64,000 bases of DNA, taken from Pachypanchax playfairii (taxonomy: Eukaryota > Chordata > Actinopteri > Cyprinodontiformes > Aplocheilidae). The DNA lies in NCBI GenBank assembly GCA_006937955.1, contig SSNP01000135.1, positions 327,279-391,278 of the forward strand, in the 5' to 3' direction. The translations under genes and the position numbers were made by a program. Positions 42,354 through 53,460 of this stretch are shown in pieces. Under the pieces are notes generated by a model. The model ran no database searches. It was not told where the DNA came from and saw nothing but the letters and a program-made list of their open reading frames with translations. Every line of letters begins with the position of its first letter. Positions within the stretch are counted from its first letter, which is position 1.

Positions 42354-43691
42354 TTAGGTTGCTGTCACAATAGCAGGAACGGTGATGGAGTTGCGAGTCG
42401 ACTGATTCTCATTCTCGACTTGATAGGTCGCGTCGGGACGAGTGACCTCCACCTTCCGTTCATCCCTCGAGGTGATTGGCTCATCCTCCTGTTCCTGAGA
42501 TTGTACCTGGTCGAAAGAGCGCTCTGCTTCTTCTGACAGCCGGTTTTCTTCTTTTTCTTCCTCTTTCTGAAACAAGGACACCAGGAGGAACGATGTTAGC
42601 TGAGCAGCATGAACAAAATGCCCAGAACATCTCATTTCTTCTGTATCACACCTCTTTCTTTATCCTGTAATATTCATCGATTGCATATTGATACTTGGCT
42701 GATGTGATCCCGAACAGGGAGGCCATCCGCTCCCCAAGATAGTCACATGCTGCAGAATAAAAATAATAAAGATTTACATGATATACTTTCAAGTGCAGAT
42801 GAGTTTAGGTTTAGATGTAGGACAAATTGAGCAAATACTAAAAAATAAGAACAGTATTTAATACTGATTACATATTTATATTTAAAAAGTGAGAAAAAGA
42901 ATACATTTAATTAGCATTTTGTGGATGAAAGAACATTTTAATGCAATAAAGCCATCAAGATATTAAAGAAAACTTAGGTATATGATATAAAACTAATGTT
43001 TTCTAAATGGCACAAGCTATTTCTGTTGGTAAAAGTTAAATGTACCTGTTTTTCATAAAACTTTTAATAATAAATATGTATTAAATTATTTTTTATAATA
43101 TAAAGCTCCGTTTTATAGTCATGACCAACCTGAGATGGTGGAAGTGGCTGCTCTCCACATGTGGAACCAGAAATAAGGCCCCCAGGTCATCTTGGACTAC
43201 AACACACAGAACATAAAGCAGTTATCTGTACAGTGGAACGATCCAAAGCATGAATTCCCCGGTTCATCCACCGTTTCTCACCCTCACCGCATCGACCGGA
43301 GCGGACAGAAGGTCTCTCCTCTCGGGCTCCTCTCCCTCCTCCTCATCGGTGCTGTACTCCTCCATGGTCTCACCGCTGGAGAAATGAATGATCCTGCGGG
43401 GAGCTTTCTCCCTCTGAGCAGGCTCGTCTCCCTTCTCAAGCTCCTCGAGCTCAACACTCTCAAAGTCCTTCACCGGGTTGGAGCTCTGACTCTGGGAGGA
43501 TAAAAGCACGCGCAGCTGATGGGTAATATCCCTTCTCATGTAACAACAAGCCTCTGGCAACACAAACACTCATCGCTAACGAGACGTAACTTTAAGCAAA
43601 GAAGAGGGAGATGTTTACCCACCTGCCCCGCATCCATATTCCGGCCTATGGACACGTTAACGTTGGTGAGATACAGAGATAAATCAGCCAT
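42354..43691 (-). CDS. fam177a1: FAM177A1 homologue, 5 coding exons
   Basis: Minus-strand coding exons 43691-43623, 43491-43288, 43190-43130, 42749-42652 and 42566-42354 join in frame (645 nt) to give 214 aa, matching the human length of about 213. FAM177 proteins are small and poorly understood; from memory, human FAM177A1 has been placed at the Golgi and linked to a neurodevelopmental disorder. Visible blocks: acidic PRRIIHFSSGETMEEYSTDE (residues 54-73), then exon 3 MTWGPYFWFHMWRAATSTIS (92-111), then CDYLGERMASLFGI and KYQYAIDEYYRIKKE, and a charged helical or coiled-coil stretch KEEEKEENRLSEEAER near 145-160. The last 55 residues are polar and variable. All introns are GT-AG. The start ATG at 43691 is the first in exon 1 and lies just inside a CpG-containing promoter. 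The aromatic 92-111 segment is too polar to call a membrane helix. Confidence 0.93.
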
Positions 43692-43810
43692 TGTCACCGT
43701 CTTCTTTGTTTGTATCTCTGGATGCTGCGACGTCACACCCGAACGTACAGTACGTACGTACAGTACGTAACGTCAGTCCCTTTACGCATGATCCGCGAGG
43801 CGGCGCCTTT
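43692..43810 (-). promoter_or_regulatory. fam177a1: fam177a1 promoter region
   Basis: Upstream of the ATG lie a CRE-like GACGTCAC (43729-43737), a repeated palindromic ACGTACAGTACGT array (43743-43770) and a CG-rich patch (GATCCGCGAGGCGGCGCC, 43790-43807). There is no TATA box, which suggests a housekeeping-type promoter. The start site is not determinable. Confidence 0.5.
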
Positions 43811-44848
43811 GAGCTAACTTTAAATTTTTTTCCCGTTTTCCACAAGAAATTTTAAATATTTGACAAACCACTTTTAACTTGAATTAGATTCATTTCTATC
43901 CAAGCTAGTGTCCAAAAATAAGCACAGAAAAAGTGAGATTAGTGTGTTCCTGCTGCATGAACACGCTAATATGTAGATGAGGAAGCTGCCTGTATCAAAT
44001 TATTATTTTTATACCACAATAAGGATCTTTACAAGACGTGACGTATTACAGAAAAATCAGCCAGAAATAAACAATAAACATGTTTTTTATGACACAAATA
44101 AGTGAGACTAAAAAGTGACCAATACTGTAGAATCAAAGTGAATGTAAATAAATTTTTTTGTTGGAAATAAATGAATGGCAAATGGTCGCTAAAATATGTT
44201 CATAGTATTCATTACAAATCAAAATAATTTTTAAAATGTTCCTAAAGAGACATCATGATCAGCAGACATATATAACAAACAAACCCAAGTTGAAAAAAGT
44301 GGATTTAAATTTCTGAAAAGTAACTAAATGCTACTTACATTTACTTTGAAGTGACACTGAATAAATTATACAAGTCCACAAAATGACAAACACGAGACAC
44401 AAAACAGCTGTGGATAGATGTAAAATGACTCAGAAGATACAAAGAGGTATATGAATGACTAAAATGTAACAGACTGTTGTAACAACAAGGGAAACAAACA
44501 GCTACAACTACAGCTGTGTTTTTTGTGAGTTTGATCACTGTTTTCTATTGTTGCTCAACAGAGTAATACACTGTATTTTTTAATGTTCTGTCTTCATGGA
44601 AGAAAAAAAAAAGAGCTCCATTACTGTCTAGAAAAACCAACGTGTTTGGATTGTAGACTGAAAATCTTTCACTGACACATCTGGCAGCGGGAAAAGCTCA
44701 GAACGATGGTTGGATTCCATTTACTTGCTTCATCGTCACGGTCCCTAGTTTAAATATACGACTCTGTGACTGCAGCAACATGGACTTGAGCATTTGTTGT
44801 TTGTCGCATCTGTATTCTGTGTTTGCAGACGTGCACATCTGGTCAAGG
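43811..44848. other. Gene-free spacer
   Basis: AT-rich sequence with no supported feature up to the microsatellite. Confidence 0.45.
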
Positions 44849-44996
<148 letters not shown>

Positions 44997-45246
44997 TGCT
45001 CATTATGAAACAGGTAAAATTAACATTACTTCTTGTAGAAGAGATTCAGTTTACCTCATGTTTATTTGTACAAGCATGACCTGGTTACAAGTGATTATAA
45101 CCTAAACATATCAGTCTTGGTTTTCTCATCAACAAATATTCAGATTAGATTCTCATCATCCCATCAGGACGTTCTAAACACAGAGTGTTGATGACGTCCA
45201 GGGTTCTGATAGCCTCTCTGTATCAGCACCACTATATAACAACCAT

Positions 45247-45463
45247 AGGTGTCAAAAGTAGAAGTAGAAAGTAGTAGAAAGCAGAAATCCTGCAGAAATC
45301 CAGCCATGTTTTTGGATCTGCCTGTACATCTAGAACAGGTTTTATCACCAACTAGCTCATCTACCTGGCAAAGAAGCTGTGCTAATTGAATTCAGCTGGT
45401 TTAGTGATGGTTGGAACAGCTGCTGGACTGGATTTCTACTTTCTACTTCTACATTTGACACAT
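45247..45463. mobile_element. Short foldback MITE
   Basis: AGGTGTCAAAAGTAGAAGTA at the left is answered by the inverted TACTTCTACATTTGACAC at the right; the AGAAATCC and CAGCAG words also pair further in. About 217 bp. The TAGGTGTCAAAAGTA-type end is common in fish MITEs. The target duplication is not clear. Confidence 0.5.
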
Positions 45464-47848
45464 CTGAAAACAGCTTGACAAGCATTACGCTTTAGAGCCT
45501 CATTCCAACGTTCCATCATTTGACTGACTGCTCTCTATCATCTATGATATTATAATAACCCCCCCCTTTAAAAAAAAAAAAAAAATCACTCATCTGATTC
45601 ATTCATACCAAATTTTTCCATAACATTTTAAACACTGCTTTTTTCCCCCCACTAACTCATGACAATGTTAAAGAAATTGTATAATTTTAAACATAGTTTT
45701 TAGAGCAATGAAATGCTCGAGGAACTACAACTAAATTTGAAAGCATGTTTTAATCTCAGATTAAAAGGGACCTGCTGGAACAGGATCAGTGGCTCTAAAA
45801 GCAAAGAGTGTTTCTGCTGATAGGAACATTTCTGGACATATTACATATGCTGTAATATGTATGCTGTGTCACACTACTTTATAGTCTCCTTCAATGGAAA
45901 ATACATGCAGGACAACTTTATATATCTGAGCCTTCTGTGACTCATTTAAGCTTTTTTTTTTTTTTTGCCACTAGATGTCAGTGGAGCATTGCTGTGAGCT
46001 GCCTCTGGGCCAGCTGGAACTCTTGAGTGGGTTGTGAATTATTTGGGTCCGGATATCTATTTATACAAAATCACAGACTGGAACCTGAATATCCCCACAT
46101 CGAATAATCACTCACTCTGTTTAGATGCTTTTTCAGCCTGGAGAGCTGCAGGGCAACTTCAACAGGAAGGATGTACAGTGGAGGCCACAAACCACAGGAC
46201 TACATCTCAGACCTGTGATGTCATATTAAAGCTGTAGTCTCTTTAGATCAAATGAACAAATAAATAAATAAATAACTGCCTGCCTCATTTTGTGCTTTCA
46301 CACATGCTTGTTTGAGGTGCAAAAGGAAATCTGATTGATTTTTGAAACAGTTCTATCGCTCCACAGCCAAAACACTCTCCCCCAAATCCGGATTCTCTCA
46401 CGCGTATGTTCTTGCTATTGTTTTCTAATTTTCTGAGTATTACACGTGCGCTCTAGGATTAACAGCTTTACCTGCTCTCACTTCGTTTGCTTGGATAAGT
46501 AACAAAAATCTGAACGTGTGCTGCTGTTTGTTTATCGGCTCAGTCAATGTTGTTTCACATTAGTGACTGACAATAGCATTTTAACAGGCTATTCGTAATC
46601 AGCAACATGATTGCTCGTGTCATCTGGTCATTGAACAAAGCGTTATTAATCTTGAGCTGTCGAAAAAATATGGATTTCTTCATGAGTTGGAATCACGGCG
46701 GCAGAGATGCGTCTGTTGTGCCTTGAGGGAGATGAGTTTTACTATTATACAGTGTTGCGCATTATTTCTGAAAAGCATTTGGCTGCAAATTAAATCTGCC
46801 AGAAAGAATCAGTAAATGTATTATTCTAGGTTTAGAATATAGGACGTTTAATAACTTGGCTTTCCATATGAAATTGCTCTCTCACCCAGATTTGCCCAAA
46901 AGTGGAGTGAAGTCAGCTGTGTCCCAGCGACCAGGGTGTAGTTGTTTCATGCAGATCTGATGCATTCACTGTTCCTGATGGAAACTGAAAACTGTGTTTG
47001 GAAATGGTCCAAGATTTGATTCAGCTGCACTGAACGAGTCGAGAAAAGCAACAGAAATTGTGGAAAGTTTGAGGTGTTTATGTTTAAATAAGAACCTGGT
47101 GGTGTTGGGATATCTCAGAGAGGACAAGAGCATATTTATGAAATCAGTTCCACTAAAATGACTGTCAAATAATCAAATATGAAATATTCCTAAACCTTCT
47201 ACATAGTTTATTCAGATGTCCTTATAAAAACACTAAGAATTGTGGGGAAAAAGACATTAGCTTGTCTTTTGTGAACACTTAAGGTTGTAAAGACTGTGTT
47301 CATGTAATGGTATGTTCCTTCCCTGGGATGTCCACTTCACACCCCATGTGTTACGAGCTCTGCTGCTGATGTAAATCCTCCTCCTCAGCGGCACATTGCC
47401 TGCTGAAACGGGTCCGTGTAGCCTCACACGGTCTCTCCACAGAGGAGGTTCTGTTAACAAGTCTGTATGACATGGAAACAGACACGGGAGAGTTTCAAGA
47501 GGAACGGAATGAGCTCAAATTCTGAAAGTCTGAAAGTCACATACATGCAACATGATGTGAATCACTGTTCAGTTACACAGTTAAAGGTTTTTTTTATTGA
47601 AAGACAAATTAACCATGAGATTGTTCACATGCTTAGGTTTGTTTTATTAGAGTCTGCTGCCTATGACACCCTAAAAACGTGTTCATAACAAGTTCACAAG
47701 ACTAGTATGTCCATTAAGGCTCAACAGCAGACATGCAGCTTAATTCCTCAAGTTGGATATAAAGAAATACCTCAAAAAATAAGCTTTTTATTCCATTACA
47801 TAAATACATACATTTATACATGAGACTTATGTACATGCTTCCATTTCA
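45464..47848. other. Gene-free spacer
   Basis: Contains a T-rich run at 45950-45966 and an (AAAT)n run at about 46258-46275. No supported gene or named repeat. Confidence 0.45.
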
Positions 47849-47865
47849 CAACACTTCCTGTACAT
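47849..47865. repeat. Target-site duplication, left (17 bp)
   Basis: CAACACTTCCTGTACAT, repeated exactly at 48972-48988, brackets the Penelope-like insertion. Confidence 0.75.
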
Positions 47866-48971
47866 CCTGTTTTTGGTTCTTTTTAAACTCAGAGTTCTTG
47901 AGAGGTGTATTACCTGTTGCTGACATGTTTCGGCGTGTTTACTTCCGCCTTCTTCAGAGCTGTTGTTGCTGTAGATGTTACTTCCTTTTATAAGCAGGCA
48001 GCAGGGGACGATGTCGCCCCCTGCTGCCTGCTTCTTCCCTGGTGATGATGGAGTCCCAGCTGTGGTCTAACAAGTAGACTCCATCGTCCCGGTTCATGGT
48101 GTTGTGGCCACGTCTTCTTATTTCAATCGCCTCCTTTATCCATCTTTTGTATTTTTGTTGTTCTGTGTTGATGATCTTTGTGTTGTCCCAGTCCATGACA
48201 TACAACAGACCATCTAAGAAGACCAAAGGGACAGTGAAACCGGAGCCAAAACCTGTCATAACCCTCCCATACATTAAAGGAACAACAGAGAAAATAATGA
48301 CCGTGATGAAAAAATACAACATCAACACACCAACGAAACCATTCAAGACAATAAAACAACAACTGGTGCATCCAAAGGACAAAATACCATCCGATAAAAA
48401 ATGCGGCGTTATCTATGAAATTCCATGCAAACTGTGCAATAAAACATACATAGGAAAAACTGGACGTCAACTCAACACACGGAAAATAGAACATCAGAAA
48501 GAATGCGAGAAAGAAACAAAACGAAGACACACAAGAGCAACAAAACAAGAAGCAGAAACTACAATAAAAAAATCAGCCGTCACGGACCACTGCATAAGAG
48601 AAAACCATATCATGGACTGGGACAACACAAAGATCATCAACACAGAACAACAAAAATACAAAAGATGGATAAAGGAGGCGATTGAAATAAGAAGACGTGG
48701 CCACAACACCATGAACCGGGACGATGGAGTCTACTTGTTAGACCACAGCTGGGACTCCATCATCACCAGGGAAGAAGCAGGCAGCAGGGGCGACATCGTC
48801 CCCTGCTGCCTGCTTATAAAAGGAAGTAACATCTACAGCAACAACAGCTCTGAAGAAGGCGGAAGTACACGCCGAAACATGTCAGCAACAGGTAATACAC
48901 CTCTCAAGAACTCTGAGTTTAAAAAGAACCAAAAACAGGATGATTTTTTAACACTCAGTAAGAACCTAACT
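47866..48971 (+). mobile_element. Penelope-like retroelement, 5' truncated, with inverted 3' segment
   Basis: A 1.1 kb insertion bounded by a 17-bp direct repeat. The first 330 bp (47863-48198) are the reverse complement of the last part (48610-48942), enclosing a 411-bp loop of coding sequence. This copy keeps only the C-terminal GIY-YIG endonuclease and 3' end; the reverse transcriptase is absent. Penelope-like elements are known to carry terminal repeats in odd direct or inverted arrangements, and this fits. Arms differ by only a few bases. Confidence 0.85.
48201..48918 (+). pseudogene. Penelope-like GIY-YIG endonuclease fragment
   Basis: The plus-strand open frame (96 upstream codons are antisense arm sequence) reads PYIKGTTEKIM, then CGVIYEIPCKLCNKTYIGKT, GRQL, then R.IEHQKEC and DHCIRENHIMDWDN. 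GVIY/TYIG is the GIY-YIG core; the downstream Arg and the Glu in IEH fit the catalytic arrangement, and the Cys pairs before the core are typical of Penelope-like elements. In a complete element this domain follows a reverse transcriptase, which is missing here. It cannot retrotranspose by itself. The open frame continues into flanking DNA to 49028. Confidence 0.8.
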
Positions 48972-48988
48972 CAACACTTCCTGTACAT
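48972..48988. repeat. Target-site duplication, right (17 bp)
   Basis: CAACACTTCCTGTACAT, identical to 47849-47865. Confidence 0.75.
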
Positions 48989-49000
48989 ATCAGTTACCAG

Positions 49001-49135
49001 TGTTGGGAACATTACTTTAAAAAAGTAATTAGTTAGAGTTATATTCACTATTTGATCCAAAAAGGAACTGAGTTAGTAACTGAATTACTGTACAAAAAAG
49101 TAACTAGTTACTTTAGAAGGTAATTGACTGTGTTT
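49001..49135. mobile_element. hAT-like element end (fragment)
   Basis: Starts CAGTGTTGGGAACATTACTT and continues with repeated AAAAGTAACTAGTTAC-like words, a DNA-transposon end found very often in fish. No matching right end was found nearby, so the copy is broken. A single ambiguous base (N) lies at 49156. Confidence 0.5.
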
Positions 49136-51126
49136 CTTTAAAAAAGTGGCAAGACNACAGACAATTGTAAATAACTTTCTATATTTATTGCAAATAAACA
49201 GACTGCCAAAAATCGATGTAGTGCTAATATCTCCACCTTGAAAAAAAACAACTTTCCTTCGAACGGCTCCAGACTTGCCATTTCTGCTGCTTCGTCAAAT
49301 CTGTTAAAAGTTTGTGAGGACGTACGCATGTGTCCTTTCTGATGGGTCTGGTTGGCTACCATGAAACATGTGACTCTTCCTTAGCCAATCGTAAATCCTT
49401 ATCTCGTAACCCACCTAGCCTTTCCACAACCATGTTTGTGTGTGTGTGCGCGTGTAGCCAGCGCTGCATTCAAATTAATTTCAGGAGTTATGTATGATTT
49501 TTTGAAATTCCATAAAAGTGATAAACCGGTTCTGTAGGAAAAACATATGTTTTTCTTTCTCAAAGACCCCCGCTGTCAGGTAGGGACACATTTAATTTTC
49601 ACTGAGGGCTGCCCGGCATTAGCCAATAGCATTAGCCATCCACATGGTACACTTCTCAATCAACCAAGCGTGCATACACACGTATCAGCTGGCGTTTAAG
49701 ATTTGTTTACGCTTCAAACAGATGTGAATCATGGAGCAGCAACCGCCTTAAATAAACATATAAATTGTATTAATGTAACTTACACATGAATCTTAACAAA
49801 GGGGGCACACGTGCATGGATGAGAGCAGACGCTGGCTTGAATTTCATGGACACAGAGGGGCGGGACTTAAAGGTGCGACACTTTTTTTTTCACCTCAGTT
49901 GTGCCTCTAAGAAGAAACTCTGGATTATTTCTACAATAGTTTACATCATATCTGTCCATCCGTCCGTCCATCCAGTATTTTGACCTCCACTAATAAAAGT
50001 CACATTAGTCAGACAGAATAAATTACTGGCTTTTATTCAGCTTGCTGTAATTCTTCGAAGAGTGTCACCCTTTTATAAATGTCTCAGCACTCACCTCACA
50101 GTCATTGTGTTCCGTCTGCACTTCAGCTCAAGGTAAGCTCGCTCACTGAATGACATGAGCCGTTCCATCATGTGTCATACAGCTGAAGTCCTGACGCCCA
50201 CTGGTTCAAACACCAATACTATAGAAGAGTTTCATATAGGGGCGAATTCTGCCTTGACTGTGAAAAGAAGTTAAAAAGAATTGCAGTCAACCTTCTGCGT
50301 TGGAAGGAGCCAAACTGTTCGACTTGTGAATGTAACTGTCTTAATCCTGCAACACAAAGCTGGACCCACTTCACACTCACGCAGAACTCACAATACACTT
50401 TATATCATTAACCACAACATTGTTGCATTGTGTATTTTTTTCTTAAACGCCAAGTTATTGTTTATGATGGGAGGTGAATAAAATCAGGCGTATTTAAAGG
50501 GACATTGAAATAAATTATTGCTCAATGACTTTGATAATGAAAGTCTAGTTAATTGCCAGACTCATTTTTATTAAATCAATGAACATGTTGTTTTTAAATC
50601 AATAACAAAACAAATAAAAACTAATGACAACCCGAAACTTGAAACTACAAATGCCAACGTAAAAAATTGGGTTCTCAGCTTTTTTTGAGGAATATTTTTT
50701 CTGCATTATGAACTAGAATTAAATAAAACTTTGCAACTTTCATGTTACTGTCTGTGTTACAAACTGTAGGTTTTTTACTTTCAAGATAAAAAGAAAAAGC
50801 TTTCTGTGAGAGTGGATCTGTAACCCCGCAGCACTGCTGTCATAACGACTTGGTTTCTTCTGCATCCTCTATATAGTTGCTTCAGTGTTGTGTGTTTTAA
50901 ATAGGTGGCTCCCAGCTACCTTCGATCTGAACAGCCTGTGCACCGCAGGTATCCACCTCCTCTCATTAAAGAACTGGATGAGTGTTACGTTAGACTGACA
51001 GAATCAGTAGATCATGGCACAAAAAGCCTTATTTAGCTCTAAAACATCTCTCAGAATCAGCTTCTAGGTTATCTTTTTAGTATTAGTTGTTAAATTCCAC
51101 TTCAAAACTACTGACATGCTTATAAA
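49136..51126. other. Gene-free spacer
   Basis: No supported gene. A short (GTCCATCC)n-like run is at 49952-49973. The remainder is AT-rich. Confidence 0.45.
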
Positions 51127-52083
51127 CAGGGGTGCACATAATATTTTTGGCCTGGTTCTCAGAAGAGAACCTAGGGTTGTTGCTTGGTCCTCACATTTTT
51201 AAATGTGTCTCGCTGTGTCTCTTCCGAGCTCCTCTGCTTTGTTTTTGGTTTCATCAAGCTTCAAATTCAGTCTGTTTACTTTACCTGGCTCTATATTTGT
51301 TTCAATAAAAATCCTTTAATTGTTGAAAAAATCAAGAGAAACCAGTAAAATATAAAAATACTGGTAAAAAAAAACCTTCAGATTTCAGGTTGGATTGTTT
51401 ACAGGTTTGATTGTTCACTTTAATCTACATTTAACAGTTTGGTGTTGAAATTTATTAGTCAGCTGTTGGGGCTTCTGTCATTTACTGTAACTGTTTTTTG
51501 TTTTGACATGATGAGGATGTTTGTAATGTGATGCAGTCAGATAAAAAGATACACTGGACAGTTATGGGGCATTGACTGCATATCCCATAGTGCTTTGCGC
51601 GCATTCAAAATGGCGCGGATCACAGACAAATACGCTGATACTGTTGATCAAAACAGGTGGTTTTCTGTATTTTATAGCACAAAAAGGTAGTTATACACGT
51701 CTGTGCCACGATGGTCTATTTGTCTTAGTCAGTGAATTTTTTCAGTTTTGACGTGATGCAGAATCCTGCAGTCAGCTGCACTGATCTGACTGACTGAAAA
51801 TCCGTCACACTGATAAACTGATACACAGAGACAGAGAGACGCAGCATCAGCTGATGAGCTGGAACTTCGGCGCTCTGGCTGAGAAACATATCAGTCAAAC
51901 AAAAGAAGTCAACGGGATTCTTCATTTATTTGACAATGAACCGCCTCTGATTAACCTAAAAAGTCACGCAGCTCAGCCAAACCAATGTTAAGTACGCAAA
52001 CGCGTGTTGCAACTTTTCATCTGGTGCGCATTTTATATTTTGACAGTGTGTGCGGACCTGCGGACCACTTATGTGCACCCCTG
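51127..52083. mobile_element. Non-autonomous hAT transposon with perfect 8-bp TSD
   Basis: Begins CAGGGGTGCACATAA and ends TTATGTGCACCCCTG, a perfect 15-bp inverted pair. Both sides are flanked by CTTATAAA (51119-51126 and 52084-52091), the exact 8-bp target duplication expected of hAT. Total 957 bp with no transposase frame, so it must have been moved by a transposase encoded elsewhere. Confidence 0.9.
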
Positions 52084-52501
52084 CTTATAAATTATAAAGA
52101 ACTAGTTACAGTAAAATAAAATGAACATGAAACAAAAGACCGGTCCCCTAGTGGTTGGTTCCAGTACAGGTTTTAAGCTCGAACATATTCCAAATTAATA
52201 AGTTAAAGGTAAAAAAATAAACTAAGATTATTTTTTCAGGTGTTGTGTTTTGTCATCCAGTTCTTACTTTGTTGCTTTATGTTCACTTTATGTTCAAATA
52301 TATTTTTTTCATGTATGTCCCGCCATAACTAGTTATTTCAGGCATTATTTTGTGCGAGTTTCAGCCCGTCCATCATGTGCAGAATCTAGATTAGCCTTTA
52401 AATTGGACATTTCAATTCAACTTCACTTTTCAACAATGGAATAACACCATTTAGTTGTAAAATAAGACTGAAAAAAAACTGCCATATTTTTGCCAGGTCT
52501 T

Positions 52502-53097
52502 TTAAAGAGGCCATTTCATACATACAAATTTCAGGACTTTGTGGTTATTTCTTAAATATTAACCAGTAATATGAAACATTTTATATCTAAAAAACATCAG
52601 GAAACACTTACTAACAGACCTTTCAATCTGTCTGCATTAAAATTCGTCTGGTTCCAGTTCCTTCAGTCAGGCTTCGGCAGCAGCTCTTTCATATTCACTA
52701 TTCGAATTTGCTGGACTCTGATTGGCTAACAAACTAGCCTATGAGAGCAAGGTATACTGTTTCCTTCCCGCTGCTCATGGCAACGTCAAGACGTTGTGTC
52801 TTCCTGTTTGCTACGTCTTATGCTAACAGCTTTTAGCCAGCAGCATGCTAGGCGTGGTTTCAACTGCGGGAGTTGATGAATACTAACAAACAAAGAAGCT
52901 GTGACGAAACAGATACAGGTCGTTCGGACTCGGGAGAACTTGGGTGTTATCGCCACCTGCGTAGTTTGAGAGATTAAAACTGAAAGAGAAGTTGTTGACC
53001 TGTTTTTACACCCTCTATGAAGGTAAGAACACCTGTGGAGCTAAAATATTCAACAGAAACCTCAGAAAAAACATTTTTAATGGAAGGGCCCCTTTAA
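52502..53097. mobile_element. TTAA-flanked MITE, family A copy 5
   Basis: TTAA at 52502-52505 and 53094-53097, 596 bp, the longest copy. It begins AGAGGCCATTTCATAC and ends ...AATGGAAGGGCCCCT (one T to C change in the right end). Confidence 0.75.
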
Positions 53098-53106
53098 TAC
53101 CAAAAC

Positions 53107-53460
53107 AAACAGATTCAGAAACAGTTTCTTTCCAACAGCCCACCTGCACGACTCATTAATGTAAAACTGCTCACCCTAAAAAACCCCAAAAAACTCTGTG
53201 CAATACCTTGATATGTGCAATACTCCATATTATGACAATGAAAAACTTACATCTTGTGGAACACATTAATACCTAATCACTACTTGACCTCCAAGTTTAC
53301 ATTATGTCTACTTTATGTATATTTTTTGCAAATATTTTTATATTGTTTATCTTTTTTATATCTTTTGCAAATTGTTTTTTTATTGTACTGATACTGGGAA
53401 CGACTTTAATTTCATTGTACTGTATATAATGACAACAAGGCATTCAGTTTAATTAAATCT
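53107..53460 (+). mobile_element. Non-LTR retrotransposon 3' end remnant
   Basis: Reads ...CAGAAACAGTTTCTTTCC, AACAGCCCACC, then TGTGCAATACC..., repeated TTTGCAAAT-type words, and TTTCATTGTACTGTATATAA, then TGACAACAAGGCATTC. This sequence layout is typical of the 3' UTR of fish LINEs that end in TGACAATAAAG-type tails. Too degraded to classify. Confidence 0.45.

Noticed and set aside
48123..48548. 141-codon minus frame and other minus frames near 48-48.7 kb
   Set aside because: Antisense to the Penelope-like coding region or produced by its inverted arm.
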